Made by a program: the position numbers and the translations under genes | In this document: positions 5,376 through 5,702 of the stretch, in pieces | Numbering within the stretch: the first letter of the stretch is position 1 | Layout of the letters: every line of letters starts with the position of its first letter | DNA from: Bacillota bacterium | GTDB lineage: Bacteria; Bacillota; Clostridia; Oscillospirales; Oscillospiraceae | DNA length: 5,702 nucleotides | Direction: 5' to 3' | Assembly: GCA_023395775.1 (NCBI GenBank) | Contig: JAEWYA010000070.1 | Coordinates: 1-5,702 of the forward strand | Notes under the pieces: generated by a model | Seen by the model: the letters and a program-made list of their open reading frames with translations, nothing else | Database searches by the model: none | Told to the model about the DNA's origin: nothing

Positions 5376-5392
5376 TCAGGGGCGACTCGGAC

Positions 5393-5431
5393 AAAAGGCA
5401 TCCGGACGTATAACGCGTCCGGATGCCTTTT
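5393..5431 (-). terminator. Intrinsic terminator of rpoC
   Basis: A perfect 16-bp inverted repeat (AAAAGGCATCCGGACG and its complement, 5393-5408 and 5416-5431) with a 7-base loop lies 21 bases after the rpoC stop. The outer A/T pairs supply the U run on the minus strand, and the symmetry would allow it to work in both directions. It separates rpoC from the glycosyltransferase region. Confidence 0.9.
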
Positions 5432-5452
5432 CAGAAACTGTGAAGCGGGATC

Positions 5453-5702
5453 TCAGTCCTCGAACATGGGAATCTCGTCCTCCGCACCGGAGGCGACCGG
5501 CGCGGGCACCAGTTCCTCGGCAAATTCCTTGTAGGCCGCAAGACCGGTACCGGCGGGGATCAGCTTGCCGATAATAACGTTCTCCTTCAGTCCCAGCAAG
5601 TGGTCGATCTTCCCCTTGATGGCGGCCTCTGTCAGGACTTTGGTGGTCTCCTGGAAGGAGGCGGCCGACAGGAAGGAATCGGTGGCCAGGGATGCCTTGG
5701 TA
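5453..5702 (-). CDS. rpoC: RNA polymerase beta' subunit, C-terminal end (runs off the window)
   Basis: The last 83 codons of the largest subunit of bacterial RNA polymerase. The segment TKASLATDSFLSAASFQETT, then VLTEAAIKGKIDHLLGLKEN and VIIGKLIPAGTG, is the near-invariant C-terminal block of RpoC. It ends with a short acidic tail, EDEIPMFED, and TGA at 5455-5453. It is followed directly by a strong terminator and no ribosomal protein gene. The N-terminal side continues beyond the right edge. Confidence 0.98.
   Translation of the reverse strand, partial: TKASLATDSFLSAASFQETTKVLTEAAIKGKIDHLLGLKENVIIGKLIPAGTGLAAYKEFAEELVPAPVASGAEDEIPMFED

Noticed and set aside
5241..5534. Plus-strand frame of 97 codons
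   Set aside because: It runs through the rpoC terminator and antisense to the rpoC end, with no ribosome binding site.

Overview
The window looks like chromosomal DNA from a GC-rich gut Clostridia lineage, probably Oscillospiraceae-like. That placement rests on protein style (Firmicutes-type DinB, Fau, GlyA and RpoC termini), purine-rich AGGAGG-type ribosome binding sites and TTGACA/TATAAT promoters; no 16S or database search was possible. All convincing genes lie on the minus strand, so transcription runs from right to left.

Reading in the direction of transcription: (1) 5702-5453 is the C-terminal end of rpoC, closed by a strong intrinsic terminator. (2) 5392-4726 holds no large gene. It carries a near-consensus sigma-A promoter, a second possible promoter, a long 5' leader with nested mutually exclusive RNA pairings ending in a terminator-like hairpin, and a small possible leader ORF. 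(3) 4725-3424 is a membrane-embedded family 2 glycosyltransferase of the processive polysaccharide-synthase type, starting at TTG. A reading frame continues past its stop, which suggests a recent frameshift near its C-terminus. It is followed by a hairpin that may be its terminator and may also cover the ribosome binding site of a 40-residue ORF. This stretch is visibly more AT-rich than its neighbours and looks like an inserted block. (4) 3063-358 is a tight operon: dinB (DNA polymerase IV), then a 5-formyltetrahydrofolate cyclo-ligase with an ATGA overlap, then an unrecognised membrane-anchored coiled-coil protein. A candidate LexA box overlaps the dinB promoter. (5) 357-1 contains a separate promoter and the N-terminal part of glyA (serine hydroxymethyltransferase).

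The cyclo-ligase and GlyA belong to the same one-carbon folate chemistry: SHMT makes 5-formyl-THF as a side product and the cyclo-ligase returns it to the pool. The polymerase is linked to them by operon structure and not by pathway. The least explained part is the glycosyltransferase leader, whose repeated arms look like a conditional transcription switch that I could not assign to a known class.
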